Assembly: GCA_904063045.1 (NCBI GenBank)
Contig: CAJFCJ010000003.1
Location: forward strand, 620,001-684,000
Length of the DNA stretch: 64,000 nt
Direction: 5' to 3'
Source: Dimorphilus gyrociliatus
Lineage: Eukaryota > Annelida > Polychaeta > Dinophilidae
Position numbers and translations under genes: made by a program. The notes below the pieces were generated by a model, which was not told the DNA's origin, did no database searches, and was given only the letters and a program-made list of their open reading frames with translations. Positions 13,171 to 26,497 of the stretch are shown piece by piece; the first letter of the stretch is position 1; every line of letters starts with the position of its first letter.

Positions 13171-16100
13171 TTTTTCTTTTCCCGCGTTAGAAGTCTATGC
13201 GTCAAGCAGGCGTCTCCTTAACAAATCTTATTCTCCAAAGCCTTGCACGCAACCAAAGAAAAGGAGAAAAGGAAAAAGAATAGCTTTTAACAGTATCCAG
13301 AATAGACGCTCACTTTAGACGCCTCTGCGGGCGTCACTCGAAGCCGCTTTACTAATCTCGTCTACTTCGACCATCACTCAATCAAAACCGTTTTATGAGA
13401 GAAAATAACGGTTGTTTGCCAATAGACGATTAGAAGTTTTTCGGTTTGTATCGTTCGGCTAGGAAACACCCGATTCGTCTGAGGCATTCACAGTCACGTG
13501 ATCAGTGCGTCACCGTGTGTTAAATTCGGTTTGACGGGCGGAAAACTCAAAACCGGTGTCCATAGCTGCTTTTAAAAGAAAAAGTATTATTTTTTCACCA
13601 CTTTAGCTCAATGTCGGAATTCCGCTTGTTTCCACTTCCCTTAGCCTACTGTATATTTTATTCTTTTAACAATTCTGTTTTATACAATCTTAGCAGATTG
13701 ATTACCGTATGATGGCAGCACTGGGCAATGTTAGTCTTTATCCATTATTCCCTTCCAACTACTATATTATAAAATATATAATATAACAAGTTGCTGCAGC
13801 AAAAGTGATTCCCTTATCTCTAATCTAGCAATCTCAATTTTTTCTTCCTGGAAAACCGTTACCATATTTTAGTAAAAAAGAGAAAAAGGACGCGAGACGA
13901 GAGACGTTACTTCATCTTGTACTTAAATAAACGGAAATGAGAGCCAAATATAGTAAAGAGAAACAACTTTTTAATCATATTTAAAGAATCCTTTGGGATG
14001 CAAACAAAAGAAACGATTTCTACCTTATTAGTATTTACTTTAAACAACTACCCAGCTTCGCTATAATTGTCAAATTGCAAACCTTACTACAGTATATAAA
14101 AATAGAGTATCGCCATCTTACGGTAAACACAAAAAGTAATTTTCTCATTAAGCCCTTTGTCTCTCTTATCTATTATCATTTATATTCATACCAAATAAGA
14201 AGTTTTGTATTTATATGCATCATAGAACAAAAAGATACAATTAATAACCATAATTATTTATACATAGAGATTAAAAGATATTTACATAGCCTATCGCCTT
14301 CCTTTCCTTAAATAAAGATATAAGCGCTACAAGAGTTCTTAAGATAAGCCCCAATTTTTCCTTTATCTCTTATTTGCTTTGCATTGAACCCAAGCAATTA
14401 ACGACCAAAGTTAAGGCTAAGCAGCATTGGTTTTCGTCTCTACCGCCCTCTTTTTTAATAAACTATGGTAAATCGTTAGCAAAGAAGTTATTTCGACGAT
14501 AAACAATAATAATGTAGATATTAATATATGTATATGATGATAATTATGTTAATTAGATAGCATTTTTCTACTGGAAAAGAAGTAATAGAGGTTAATGAGA
14601 ATTGAAAGAGCGTAAGATATGCACTTAACTTATCTTGATCGGAATTCGCAATAGGAAAATTTATACAGTAGGTTATTTTTCATCGGGATTATACCGTTAG
14701 GGGAAAAGATTTCAATGTGGATGGAGAAATGAATTTGTCTAATTCCCTTTTTTATCTCTATTCTATTATTCAATTGAAACTATTAAACTAGAATAAAAAC
14801 TGTATATTCTCTCTTCATTCTCTCCTCTTGATTCTTTAAATTTCTTTTGAAATGTATAAGAAAACTTCTCGTCTAAATTGTTAATCTTAACGTTTTACCC
14901 TTTCATTTCATTGAAAACTTCTTAACACGAGTTTATTTGACTGTTTTTGTTCGCAATAAAGTGTTTATAAAGCATTTTAGACTTAAGGCAAACGAGATTT
15001 AAACTAAACAGAAAGTAAATAAAATTGAAGTGTTAAAGAAAAAAAAAAAAGAAGGTTAAAAAAAAATACAAACAAAAACCGTCTAATCAAATAATTTAAT
15101 AGATTGGACGTCAAACTATTTATATATATAGATATATAAAAACTATACAATAGTTCAAAGTTGTCGGCCGACTTAATCGATGGGCGTCAAATAGGATTAA
15201 AGAGAAAGGGATATGAAGAAAAATACTATTAGTGCCAGCAGATGTCGCCCTTCTGCGTCGGCGGTTAACAGATAAAAGGGATACAGGGGATGAGCAATCA
15301 ATGGCACGCAATCTTATTAATATTGACCATAAATGTAATGTACCACTAATTGAACACTTATCTAGTGCGAACCAGCAAATCACAAGAATTATGTAACATT
15401 AAAGAAATTTTTAAGACATCAATAGACTTTACCGCCTTAGACGTACCTTTAACATTCCGTGACATTACGTTATAAGAAAATTAAATTGGGGTTAAATTAA
15501 CACGAATTAACCACACGTGGAGCTTTTTATTAAAAATAAAATAGGGAATAAAATATAAAACATACCTTTCTCCGTCTTTCTTTTTCTATATCTTCTCCTC
15601 TCTCTCTCTCTTTCTCTCTCCTTTTTATTTAATTATTATTTTAAAGAGGGCGTTACTATTGCGTCATTTAATTCCCGTGCAAAGCACGAAAGGTGCATAT
15701 GTCTTTCCTCACGTCTTTTTTTTCTTCTTATAGAAAGTAGGCCTATCAGATAATAAAAGACTTTCTTTCATGAATATATGTATATATCATTGATATTATT
15801 AATATAAGCTCACTTAATCTTTTCAATGATCAAACATCAATCGTATCATGTCAATGTATAAAATTGATGTTATCTGCACGTATCAATTGTCTAACATCAA
15901 CAATTATTTACGTATCCATTCTCAAATCTTTTATTCATCCAATCTTAAACCAATAAACCCTAGATAACGGTTCAAAAATTAGGCCTATATCATTTCAAGT
16001 GAGAAAAAAAGGGTTGAAAGAATGATAGAATGAAAGAAATACAGAGATATTCATTATTTCTTGTTTTTATTTTGAGGTGGTACTATATTGGTTTTGTTTA

Positions 16101-17148
16101 ACGATTCGTATTCTATAGTTTTTTTAACCTTGAAATATTTATAAATATAACGTTAATTGTCATCCTCCGTCCTCTCCGTCTCCCCCTTCTCTCCCCTCTT
16201 TTCTTTGCCTTGTTTTTCGCGCCGTGCGTACGCAAGCAGCTGTTCTGACCTCTGGTCCTCTTTGTGCTTCAATTAGTCTCTTTTCAATCATCACTAATCA
16301 CTTTCTTACATTCTCTGACGTAACATTTACGTTTTTTTCTCTACGGTTCTTAAAAATTTTTAAGAAGGCAAAACATTCTATTAATAAAACATTAACTTTT
16401 CCAATTAAAACTTTTTTTTTTAAAGAAAAAACTTTCTTAATTATTAAACTTTTTTTAATGTAAGAAGATAAAGTTGTCTACTTCAGCACAAACATATATA
16501 TATATATATATACAGTATATACATATATATAATTGTTATATGTCCTATATTTAGCTCAATAGAATATATAATTATTTATTTAAATTGTTTTTGAAGGACA
16601 TTTTTTTGTGAATGAATTTCTGAATGGAAATATAACAACTTTCTATATATACAAGTACTTTATTAAGAATATAGACTACTTTGCTGAATGTACAAGCTGA
16701 GGAGACGGGGGAAAAAAAGGTGTTAAATTTGCAGTATTCCTACGAAAATCAAAGAAAGATACTACTCAATTTAATATGTGAGCCATTGAAAAAATAAGGT
16801 ATATCTATATAGACTATATTGACCTATTTAGTGATATAACTCTCAAAACTAACTTTTTCAAGTTCGACCTTCTAGATGCTTTAAGTATTAGGAACTTTAA
16901 TTAAAGGAATATATATATATACATATATATATATGTATAAATGTATATAATACATAACAATAAAACACCGCCTTCACCTTAGATTTTTTGACCAATAGAA
17001 AGTGGTATGACAATTATTCGACCAATCAGCGCCCGTTTCAATTCCGCCTAGCTACAGGTAACTGAAAATAACTTCTGAAAAGAACTCAAGCTCATCTAGT
17101 TCTCGCCACGCGAAGTGTGAACAATATTTAGGAAAGAATCCGCCAAAA
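13171..17148. promoter_or_regulatory. Shared upstream region of the protocadherin and T-box genes
   Basis: About 4 kb between two divergent genes, with no supportable exon. GC-richer islands stand out near 13330-13560 (with a CACGTG E-box at about 13495), 15160-15330 (with a CTCF-like CCAGCAGATGTCGCC at 15235-15249) and 16215-16260. Immediately upstream of the T-box start are two CCAAT boxes in the same orientation (about 16991 and 17021) within a conserved-looking block. Copies of TAGGCCTA lie at 15738 and 15980. Confidence 0.4.
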
Positions 17149-20100
17149 ATGCTACGAACTGTCGAAGAAAAAAAGGAAAGGCGAGACGATGACGAAGAAT
17201 ATGGAAGAGCAATTGCTACAACTTCGTCCGCATCGTCTTGCTGCTATAATAATGCTCCTTACTGCCAATACGAAGAAGATACCAGATACTCGAATGTATA
17301 CGGACAATCTCAAAACTATTACGTTAACGTGCCCGAAGATTATCAGCAACGAGTCGTCAATCCACGGATCGTTCAACCGAACTTGCAATCATCCGTTTTC
17401 CTCTGTAATAGAGAATTATGGTTAAAGTTCCACCATCATACAACCGAAATGATCATTACCAAACAGGGCAGGTTTGTATCTTTTTTATCTACTCATTTTT
17501 TAATTTTGCTGTTCGTTCACTACCTTCGTTAAGTACTGTAGACTACATTTACCGCATATATATATCTTTTACGTTGAGTAACTACTCAATAGTTTTGGGG
17601 AAATATTTTTTTTAAGCCTTACCAATTCGGCTATGTAACAGAATAATATAAACGACAACTTTTTTCCCGCATTAAGCTCTCCATAATTCCTACAATGTAT
17701 GTAAAGTAGGATAAAAGTTTGTTTTCTCTTTTCTTTAATATGTAAGGAAGAAGATAAGTAATGATAAATTAGATGGAAAAAAAGATAGAAAGGTAGGAAA
17801 GAGCTGGAGAGGGAAAATAGAGAAACTTTTTAACAAATTACCCACGACTAGATGACTGAGTATATAACAGGCAGGCGTCATAATTGACGTCATAGAGATG
17901 ACTATCTGTGAGTGGCGAGTTGGAGGGGGTTTTCTCGTCAAAGTGCGATAAGGAAAAAAGTGAAAAGATAAGAACTGCATCTTACAAGTTAATTATTACG
18001 TTGCCTATATTGAACATTCAAGTTGGATAAAGAATGCCGTAAAGGCATTAGCAACTCGAATAGATGGTTTGAGTTCATTGTTATGTAAAGTTCCGGTATG
18101 TAGAAAAAAGAAAGATTAAGGTAACGATCTAACTCGGCCAAGTCAAATTATCACATTAGAGCGTTTATGGTGAAAAATGATGTCACAAAGATATTTATCA
18201 ACGACACGCTTATGACGGGACGGTTCGAATTGGAAGATAGTTACGTAACGAGCGCTTCTCTTTTCAAGTGCTCCCAAGCGCAGGTGTTAGCGTATATATT
18301 CAACAATCTCTTTTCAAAATGCACTCCGCAAGAATGACACAAGTCGACAAATGGTAGTTAAACAAAAAGAAAAAACAGTCCAAACACTAACGAGGCGGCA
18401 TTATACTTCACTTTAATCGTTATCTCCTTTCACAGACAACCGCTATTTTACGCACTCCGATATTCTTGTCAACATTATTTATTTGTTTATTGTCTCTCTT
18501 TTTTCGTTTTTCTTGTTTTTTTCCCCCTCTAATATATCTTTACTATATTCGACCTACAGGAGAATGTTTCCAACTCTACAATTTAGTCTAACTGGCTTAG
18601 ACGCTAATAAGTATTATAATGTTTTCGTCGAAATAGTCCTCGCTGATCCTCAACATTGGAAATTTCAAAGCGGTGAATGGAAACCTACTGGTCACGCTGA
18701 TCCACTTCCTAAAGGTTTGATCATTTAGTTTTGTCACTATTTGTCTTTTCCTCATTGTATTGTGAAGACACACGCGTTACAATAGAAATCAATGATCGTT
18801 TAGACTTTCTCCTTTCCTTTCTCCCTTACCGCCCCATGCTACTTTCAAAAAAGGCTAATTTAATCGTTCAAAAATGTCGTAGCGAAGTCTGTATAGGCGT
18901 AATTTTAAAAAAAATTAACATTTGTCCAATCGGACGGTAAAAGTTCGCGAAAAACAAGGTAATCAAGTGTAGCTGACCACGTGGGTTGCGGACGACCACC
19001 CGTGGTTGATCGGCTCGTGACAGCCGTGTTTTGTTCTATCAACTCTCCAACAAACATAATGATTTTTCTATCCAGTTTGATTTGACACTGGAACGAATTT
19101 TTTTCCATCCATCTTTCTTTTCATTTGTCTTTTTTTTTCCCTTATAATCATTTCATTCATTCGAATGTAGTAAAAATAAACAAAGTATTTAGGGTGACAA
19201 ATTTCTTCAATAGTTACATTTTCTATTTTTCACACTTGGAGAAAAAAAATATTCAATTAGCATTTTGTCCAAAAAAAGAATGAAAAGAAAAGGAAACTGG
19301 CCCAATGTCGAATTAATTAGGATTTTTTTTCTACTATTCTTATTTCTTTTCTTTTCGATACTTTTTTATTACTAAAAAAAGAAATGAATAGAGAAAAAGT
19401 AAAAGTTACATCATAATATTCTATTTATAAATCGAATAAAAATTTCGATTTTGTAAATGAAGGGAGAAAATGAGCGTTTAATAAGAGATATATATATATA
19501 CTGTATATATATTGGTGCAGTATGTAAATAGGAGCTCGTATATTCGTTTAAAAAGAATTGGAAGCTAGATAAAGTCATAGGTGATAATAGGTATGACATT
19601 ATCACTTCGAAACGACTTCCGCAACAGATAACAATAGAGTAACGCTAACGACGCCTTATTACGCTTCTTTTGACCATTGTGAAGAATAACTTGTAATAAG
19701 AAAAGTATTTCTATTCATTCTCTATATTTCTATATAGTAGAGAGGATGTACGTGAATGAGTGAGTGAAAAACGGAGGGAGGGAGGAAGGAAGATAGGGAA
19801 AGACGTTTTGTATTTTGTTTTAATATAGAAATAATACAGTTTTATGATAGTAATTAGTTATTAAATATTTCTCTTATACTTATAGATGGACGTGTATGTC
19901 TCCACCCTGATTCACCAAATACAGGAGCTCATTGGATGAAGCAGGATGTACTATTTTCAAAATTAAAATTAACGAATAATAAATCTTGTAAACAAGCTGG
20001 TTATGTAAGTTATACATATAATAATAACAATAATTATAATAATAATAATTTTCGTCTGTACCTACAGATTATCTTAAATTCTATGCACAAATATCAACCA

Positions 20101-20592
20101 AAACTTCACGTCCTTAACCTAGAGGCGGATCCAAATAGTGAGAGGACATTACAAAGTATAGCCTTTCCTGAAACTCAATTCATAGCTGTAACGGCTTATC
20201 AAAATACAGATGTATGTATTTTTTATAGACTTGTATTTGTAATATAGTCGCATTTATTAATATCATTATTACTTTTTTCTCCTTCTTAGATAACGGAATT
20301 GAAAGTTAACCACAATCCGTTCGCCAAAGGTTTCCGAGACAATTACGATAGAACACTTACACCTCCCAATGTTATGGAATCAAACTATTATTATCCTCCT
20401 GTACAAACACCGCCAAACTATTACGTTCCCAACTCAGTATACGACATGACTCCCCCTCATAATTCTAGTAGTAGTAGCAACGACGATATTCTTACACCGC
20501 CTATGACGAAAAGACGGAGGACGGCAGAAGATAATTACGTTGCCACAGCATATTGCGGACAATACGACTACAATCAAGGCTACTACCATTGA
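17149..20592 (+). CDS. T-box transcription factor, Eomes/Tbr1/Tbx21 subfamily
   Basis: Sequence-specific DNA-binding regulator of development. Five exons: 17149-17471, 18560-18714, 19886-20004, 20068-20211, 20290-20592, all GT-AG with matching phases, giving 347 residues. The T-box spans about residues 82-265. Subfamily-diagnostic segments are [80 protein letters not shown] and [12 protein letters not shown]. The VFVE-VLADP-HW pattern separates Eomes/Tbr1/T-bet from Brachyury and Tbx2-6. The C-terminal tail is short, rich in Tyr and repeated TPP, with a basic TKRRRT patch; vertebrate relatives have a much longer tail. Large introns 1 and 2 hold a perfect CRE (17885-17892), a T-box half site AGGTGTTA (18282-18289) and a GC-rich E-box island (about 18970-19030). 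Which of the three vertebrate paralogues is closest cannot be decided by eye. Confidence 0.95.
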
Positions 20593-20754
20593 CTTATTGA
20601 CTCTATTTAATCATTAACCAAGGGAATAGTGACCAAAAGACATTCAACTTTGGACATAATCTAATGTTAAAGTATAGTTTGTTTTCTCTTTTTTTTTTTT
20701 CTTTTTAAGTCTCTGTCAATGTTAGTGCTTTAAAAATGAAAAGGGAGTATGTCA

Positions 20755-20760
20755 AATAAA
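20755..20760 (+). terminator. Candidate poly(A) signal of the T-box gene
   Basis: AATAAA about 160 bp after the T-box stop codon, in an AT-rich 3' region. Further candidate signals follow, so this may not be the only one used. Confidence 0.5.
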
Positions 20761-22564
20761 GTTGAGAAACGTTTAAATTTAGCTGTATAGATATAAAAAT
20801 ATAAAAAACAAGTTGTTGTTTAGGTGAATAATTAATAACATCATGACTCATCATACATTATTTTTAAAACGAACAAGAAAACAGTCTCTCTCTCTAAAAT
20901 CATTGTTCAGCAGAAAATGTATTAATAAAAGAACGCGATATATATCTATATTTAAATAAATATTTATATATATAAATTGTAAATAAACGAATTTCTCTTG
21001 TATGTATAAAACTATTAACTAGTAGCGCCATCTACCGGTAGACGCTATCCGTTACTTTTCGTAATAAAGATAATAAAATATCGGAAAGAAAAATCAATTA
21101 ACTTTTGAAGTAAAATTTTATTACAGTAAATAATTTTGTTTTATTAACAAAAAAAAAAAAAAAAAGAAGAAATAAGCAGATTTTTACACTAAGAATAAGG
21201 CTATTTCGTGCATCAATTTTTTTTTCTTTCTCTTTTTTTTTTTAATTCCCTGTATAGCACAAACTTTTTTGTCATAATTTATAAAAAAATAAAAACTATT
21301 CATTTATATATAAATATATAAACACATAAGTTTTAGACAAAAAGAAAAAACAATGTATAAAACTATACAAACACATATATATATATATAATATGTATTTG
21401 CTTAATTATTTATACAATATACAAAAAAAAAAGTGAAAGAAAAAGAAAGAAATTAAAACATTGTTTTGGGGGAAAGGGAAGGAAGAAGGGAAGGGAATAT
21501 AAAAAATAAAATTTTAATAAACTAAATCAACTACATGACGATTAAATGGCCTTTTTCTTTTTCTCCTCTAAATAAAGGATGAAAAAAAAAACAAACAAAA
21601 GAAGAAGAAAAAAAAAACCAAAAAATTCTACAATTTTAAAAAATGGCACGTATAATGCGTATACATGAGCACAATGTAGAAATGAAAACTTTGATTGCAT
21701 ATAATATTTTCGTATTAATAGAAATGGTTCACAAATTTAAAATAAAAAGATAAACAACAAAAGAAAAAAAAAACAATACAAAACAAAAACAAAAAAAAAC
21801 CTATAAACTAAAAAAAAGTTTTTCTTTCTTTTTGTTTTCTTTCTTTCTTTCTTTTGTTTTTTAACTTTTTGTTTTTGTTTTTTACATAATAAGGCACGTA
21901 TGAGCCGAATTTTTTTATACAAGTTTTTTTTTAGAGAAGCACGCAAAGAGAGAGTAAAAAATTTTAAAAAGTTAAACAAGATTTGAGATGAAAAAGACTT
22001 ATGGGTGAACTAACTTTTTACTATTTATACACTTTTTCCTCTCTATCTTTTTTCCTTTATATAAAATATTTAACAACAAAGTTTTGCTTTCATTTTTCGT
22101 TTTTTTTCTCCATTGAAATAATAAAATATAATCACAAGTCTCGTAATGTCATAGGTAGATTCATTTTATATCTATCTGGCCCACCCTAACCCGTACTCTT
22201 ACCCTCCTCCCCCCCTCCACCACATCTTTATTCTCGTCTACCCACGTGAACACAGGCGGTGAAATATATTAAAGAGTTAGGGGAAGAATTGAAAAAACGA
22301 AAAATAATCTATTTTTGGTGTAGAGCGAAAAACAAAAATATATTTCTTATCGTTAATTCTCTCCCCTCCCACCTCCGTTGTTTTGCCTTTGAATATTATG
22401 AAAGAATAGAAATTTGCCCATAATCCATCTTTTCTCGTTTTATCTTAAATAATATAAAAAAGAAAAGAAGGAAATAAAAACTATTGATCTTTTAAATTTT
22501 GATGAGAAAAAAAACCAAAAACAAAGAAGAAAGTAGTTTTAGTAGAGTATTTTCGCTTTTTCCC

Positions 22565-22606
<42 letters not shown>

Positions 22607-22900
22607 AACTATACATCACCTAGCACAGGTATCACAGTTCGTCCTCTGAATGGCTCAATAATGAAGAAAAACAGTTTATCCAATAGTTAGTCTTTTTGCA
22701 AAAAAAAGCATACGTTGTGCTTAGTTGTGTAAAATTTTTATAAAAAAGTAGACGGTAGATGCTATTAATATAATCTCAAGCGTTAGAAATAGAAAATAAA
22801 GGAGAGAAGTAATAACTTGGAACGTTAGCGAAAGACTATGTTGTTTGGGATTGGGTCTAAAAATTCTCACTCACTCTCTCTTTCACGCTTTTGTTATCTT
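20761..22900. other. AT-rich region between convergent genes
   Basis: Probably holds the 3' ends of the T-box gene (+) and the C2H2 gene (-). No gene is supportable. It is full of A or T homopolymers and contains a (CT)n tract at 22569-22605. One AGATGGCGC-type site lies at 21023-21037 on the minus strand. Confidence 0.5.
22569..22605. repeat. (CT)n microsatellite
   Basis: A CT dinucleotide run of about 37 bp just downstream of the C2H2 gene. Confidence 0.95.
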
Positions 22901-23098
22901 TCAGGGGATCTCCACTTCGTGATACCTCTTCATATGATTTCTGAATTCACCTTTAGTGATAAATCCCTTATTGCAATGGGAACAATTATGCGGCCTTGTA
23001 TCATCATGTGTCCATTTATGGCGTCGAAGATGCGATTTTTCTTTGAACGATTTGTGGCAAATGTCGCATGTAAATGGCTTTTCCCCCGTGTGCGTTCT

Positions 23099-23135
<37 letters not shown>

Positions 23136-26100
23136 GATATATATATATATATAAGGTATATCTTATACTCTATATTATGTCATTTAAATAGTAATGAATA
23201 CCTTATATGATTGTCCAACAGAGCCCTGCAAGTAAACATCTTTGTACATCGGTCACATTGAAAAGATCTTTTCTTTCGGTTCATATCCTTATCTGGCGTT
23301 CTAATTGGAGACATGGTAATTTGTTGGGACATCATGGCTTCTTCCTTGGGCGATTTAAGTTCGGTGTATGTCTTGTCTGGTTGAGCGTTCCAATGCGTCG
23401 GTGGTCCACCAGGATATTGTATTTGATGCATATTTTGGTTGTGTTGCATCATCATGGTTGTATGTTGTATAACAGGTTGGTATCCCATAGGACCGGAAGA
23501 TTGGAGTTGTGTCATTTCTACTGAATGACCTAAATCTTGTGGAACGCCCATAATAGGAACAGGAATATTTGAGGGAGGGTGAAACGGAATGGATTCAAGG
23601 GTTTGTAAGTCGGGTTTTTTATCTTCTTCCACCATTTCTCCTGCAAGATTAGTTGTATCATTGTTATTTTCTTCCGGTAAAATCCCACTAGCTCGAGCAA
23701 TAGAGCAAATGTCCAATCGAGATTTAACATGCTGATCGAATTTTATTAAAAAAACCTCACTACCAGCCAGTGTAATTCCTATTAAACCATCAACCTAAAC
23801 ATAAAACAAAAAATATATGAATATAGATAAAAAAAAAGCATAATAAAAAGAACTATAAAGACAATTATTATCTGAATATTCAACAAATCAATATTCAAAA
23901 CATAAGAATAAGGAGCAGGCTTTTTTTTTATATTATTTTTTGTTTTTATTTTTAATAATTCTTTTTTTATTAATAAATCTACATAATTAAAAAAGACAGT
24001 TATACGACAACTTTTCTTTAATTATACCTTTTTAATTAAACGTGTTATATACAATTTTGTTCATTTTTTGTGTTGTAGAATATATATATATATATAGATA
24101 TTCAGTATCTATATTAAAATTTTCTTTATTATTATTTTACACAGAGACTGTTCATATTAAGATTAAAAAAAAGTATAATAGTATTGAAGAAAAACGATCT
24201 CTAGTCGAGTGTTTTATAATTGTTAGCTTTTTAAGTGTGTAAATAATAATATCGATTATTCGGTTAATGAAACCATTCATGCGTTAATTTCATTACCAAA
24301 TAATACTTTTTTTATTTTAATATAAGAAGGAATACATACAGTATATACAGAAAATATATACACCATACACCAAGGTTGTAAAAAATGTATATCATTCAGT
24401 ATACACGGTATAATAAAAAAAAATAAAGATTATATTTATAGAAAATGAGGACAAACTGAACAAACAACATCAAAATTAAATACCTGTTTATACTAAATAT
24501 ATTATCGATGTTGCTTGTTTTAATACTGTTTTTTGTCTTAGTTAAAGATATTAACTTTGTTTTTCTTGATTAAAAGTAAATTTGTTTTACAAGACACTGT
24601 ACTTTTTTTTTTGTTATTGAAGTATGACGTTTGCTGAAAATTAATATAGAAAAAGAAAGTAAATTTTCCAACTATACAGATTTATTTAACGGTTTTATTT
24701 ATATATCATACATGTTTGTTTAGATAAAGAGAAAATGAGACAGAAAACTTCACCGACGCCATTTTCTTTTTGTTTTATTTTGGTTTTTTCTCTTTTTTCA
24801 ATAGTATCAAAATTATTGGGATTAATTTGAATATGAGAAAAAGATTTAATTAGGATGTGGACAATTTTCTAGGACTAGTAACAAATAAATAAGAATGGAC
24901 GTATAGGAGTGTCTCTCTTTCTCTTTTTTTCTTCTCTCGATACGTTCTATTAAGTTTTCATTACAAAGGAATTTTAGCTTAATATCACCATTCAAATATG
25001 GCTTCCTTGTTTAGTAATACTGTCACTACCATTATACTACCTTTAACATAACAATTCCTTTTTAATACTTTTTTTTGTAATTATTGTGACGTTTAAAAAA
25101 AGTTGTTTCTTTGTAAATAAAAAATGATTGGCACAAATAAAGAGAACTATTAAAACTAACCTGAAAATCTATATCTTTTAATGAGCTTTTACACAACATC
25201 ATCACTGTATCAAAAATTAGTCGTTTTATTCGAGCTCTTTCTACTTTATGCATCTGTGGACCAGAAACAAAATCTTCTATAGCCGATTTGCATTCGTCAT
25301 TTTTCATTGTTATTGGTCCATTTTCATCCCCGAATTCTGGAATACTCGTAGCTGGTGAATCGTCATTATGATCAATTCCAGTTGAATTGACAACCTGTAA
25401 AAAGACAATTATCACTTATCAAAAAGTCATGAAAGATAATAAATACATATAAAAATACATTAACATCCCGGCAGGTAAGAAGTTAAGTGTTTGTTAAAAT
25501 GTAACAAAGATCGTTTTACGCCTATATAGTTTTTGTCTCCAGGCCTTAAGTGTTTTATTTATTACTTTTTTTTTTAAATCAGGGACGTAAAAAACGATAC
25601 AAAAAATAAGGATATCCCTTTTTGCCTATATAAAGGGTTCATAAATAGGGTAGGGGCAAGGAGGAAGGGAGAGGGGAGGGGGTCAAAGGAAGCAAAGAGA
25701 ATAAAAAGAATCGTTCCATGGTAAGAACATGGGATAATAACAATAAAAGATAATATCAAAAAAGGCAGAAAAAAAGCATTAGATATTTGTAACCCCTATT
25801 ATTTAAAGACCTCTATAAATTTTATATATGGTGGTTCCTGTGTAAATTTCTTTCTAATTGATCGTTAACTCCTTCTAAATGCAATAATCGTAATATTGTA
25901 AATGTAATAATAGCTCAATATATATATTAATCTTTATGATGAATACAAAAAACTGGCTATGTTAGTAGTTGAAAAAAGTTTTGCGAACAATATTTCTGGC
26001 ATCGCATAATAAAACGAGAAAAAAGGGACTTTAACAAAGCTATTAAAGCTTGAACACAGATATTCTCCCTTGAGACAATATACTAGTTAAAAATATGAGA

Positions 26101-26491
26101 TCCTTTATAATTTATATGAATGCTTCATTCAAAGTTTAAGACAGCGGGAGTACTAGAGAAGATTATTTTGTTTTGTTTTGTCAAGAGAGCTTGATTATTG
26201 GTCAGTGTAGCGATTGTTGAGTAACGTTTAAAGTATTCAAGGCCGATTTATTCATGTAATTAGAATAAAATTTAAAAATAGAGATAAGAAAAGTAGTAAT
26301 GCATGCGTAAATTAGAGTAAAATACTTACAGCTTCATTGATTTTGATTAAAATCACTTCCTTATTGGCACTTAGAGTAACACCAATTAAACCGTCTACTG
26401 TATACTTATTTTCACTGGCCAAACTAAGTCTACAAACGTCCATAACAGTGTCTTTAACATGTTCGACGATCCGTTCTGAATTTTCGATCAT
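22901..26491 (-). CDS. C2H2 zinc-finger protein with duplicated N-terminal domain
   Basis: Probable DNA-binding protein. Exons in transcript order: 26330-26491, 25161-25394, 23202-23794, 22901-23096, all GT-AG with consistent phases, giving 394 residues. The C-terminus has three C2H2 fingers: FQCDRCTKMF...H-H, FTCDICHKSF...H-H and HNCSHCNKGF...H-H, the first pair joined by the classical TGEKP linker. Upstream is a Met/Gln/Pro-rich segment. The N-terminal part has two copies of a roughly 45-residue unit: one in exon 1 (DTVMDVCRLSL then VDGLIGVTL...VILIKI) and one across exons 2-3 (DTVMMLCKSSL then VDGLIGITL...VFLIKF). I do not know this N-terminal domain by name. The ATG chosen lies 6 bp after a good acceptor (ttgtcaacag), so exon 1 may follow a 5' UTR intron or a further upstream coding exon. 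Confidence 0.85.
23106..23156. repeat. (TA)n tract in the last intron of the C2H2 gene
   Basis: A roughly 50 bp run of alternating T and A that occupies much of a 105 bp intron. Confidence 0.9.
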
Positions 26492-26497
26492 GTTCAC

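Noticed and set aside
18222-18235. GGTTCGAATT, like a tRNA B box
   Set aside because: No A box at the right distance upstream and no cloverleaf can be formed.
21890-21906. TAAGGCACG, like the start of miR-124
   Set aside because: Only nine bases match, and no complementary arm lies nearby to form a precursor hairpin.
21737-21979. Lys/Phe-rich frame in A/T homopolymers
   Set aside because: Composition follows the homopolymers, and it lies in the 3' region between convergent genes.
22838-23524. Open frames on the plus strand over the zinc-finger exons
   Set aside because: They are antisense to C2H2 fingers with correct splicing on the minus strand and run through a TA repeat.
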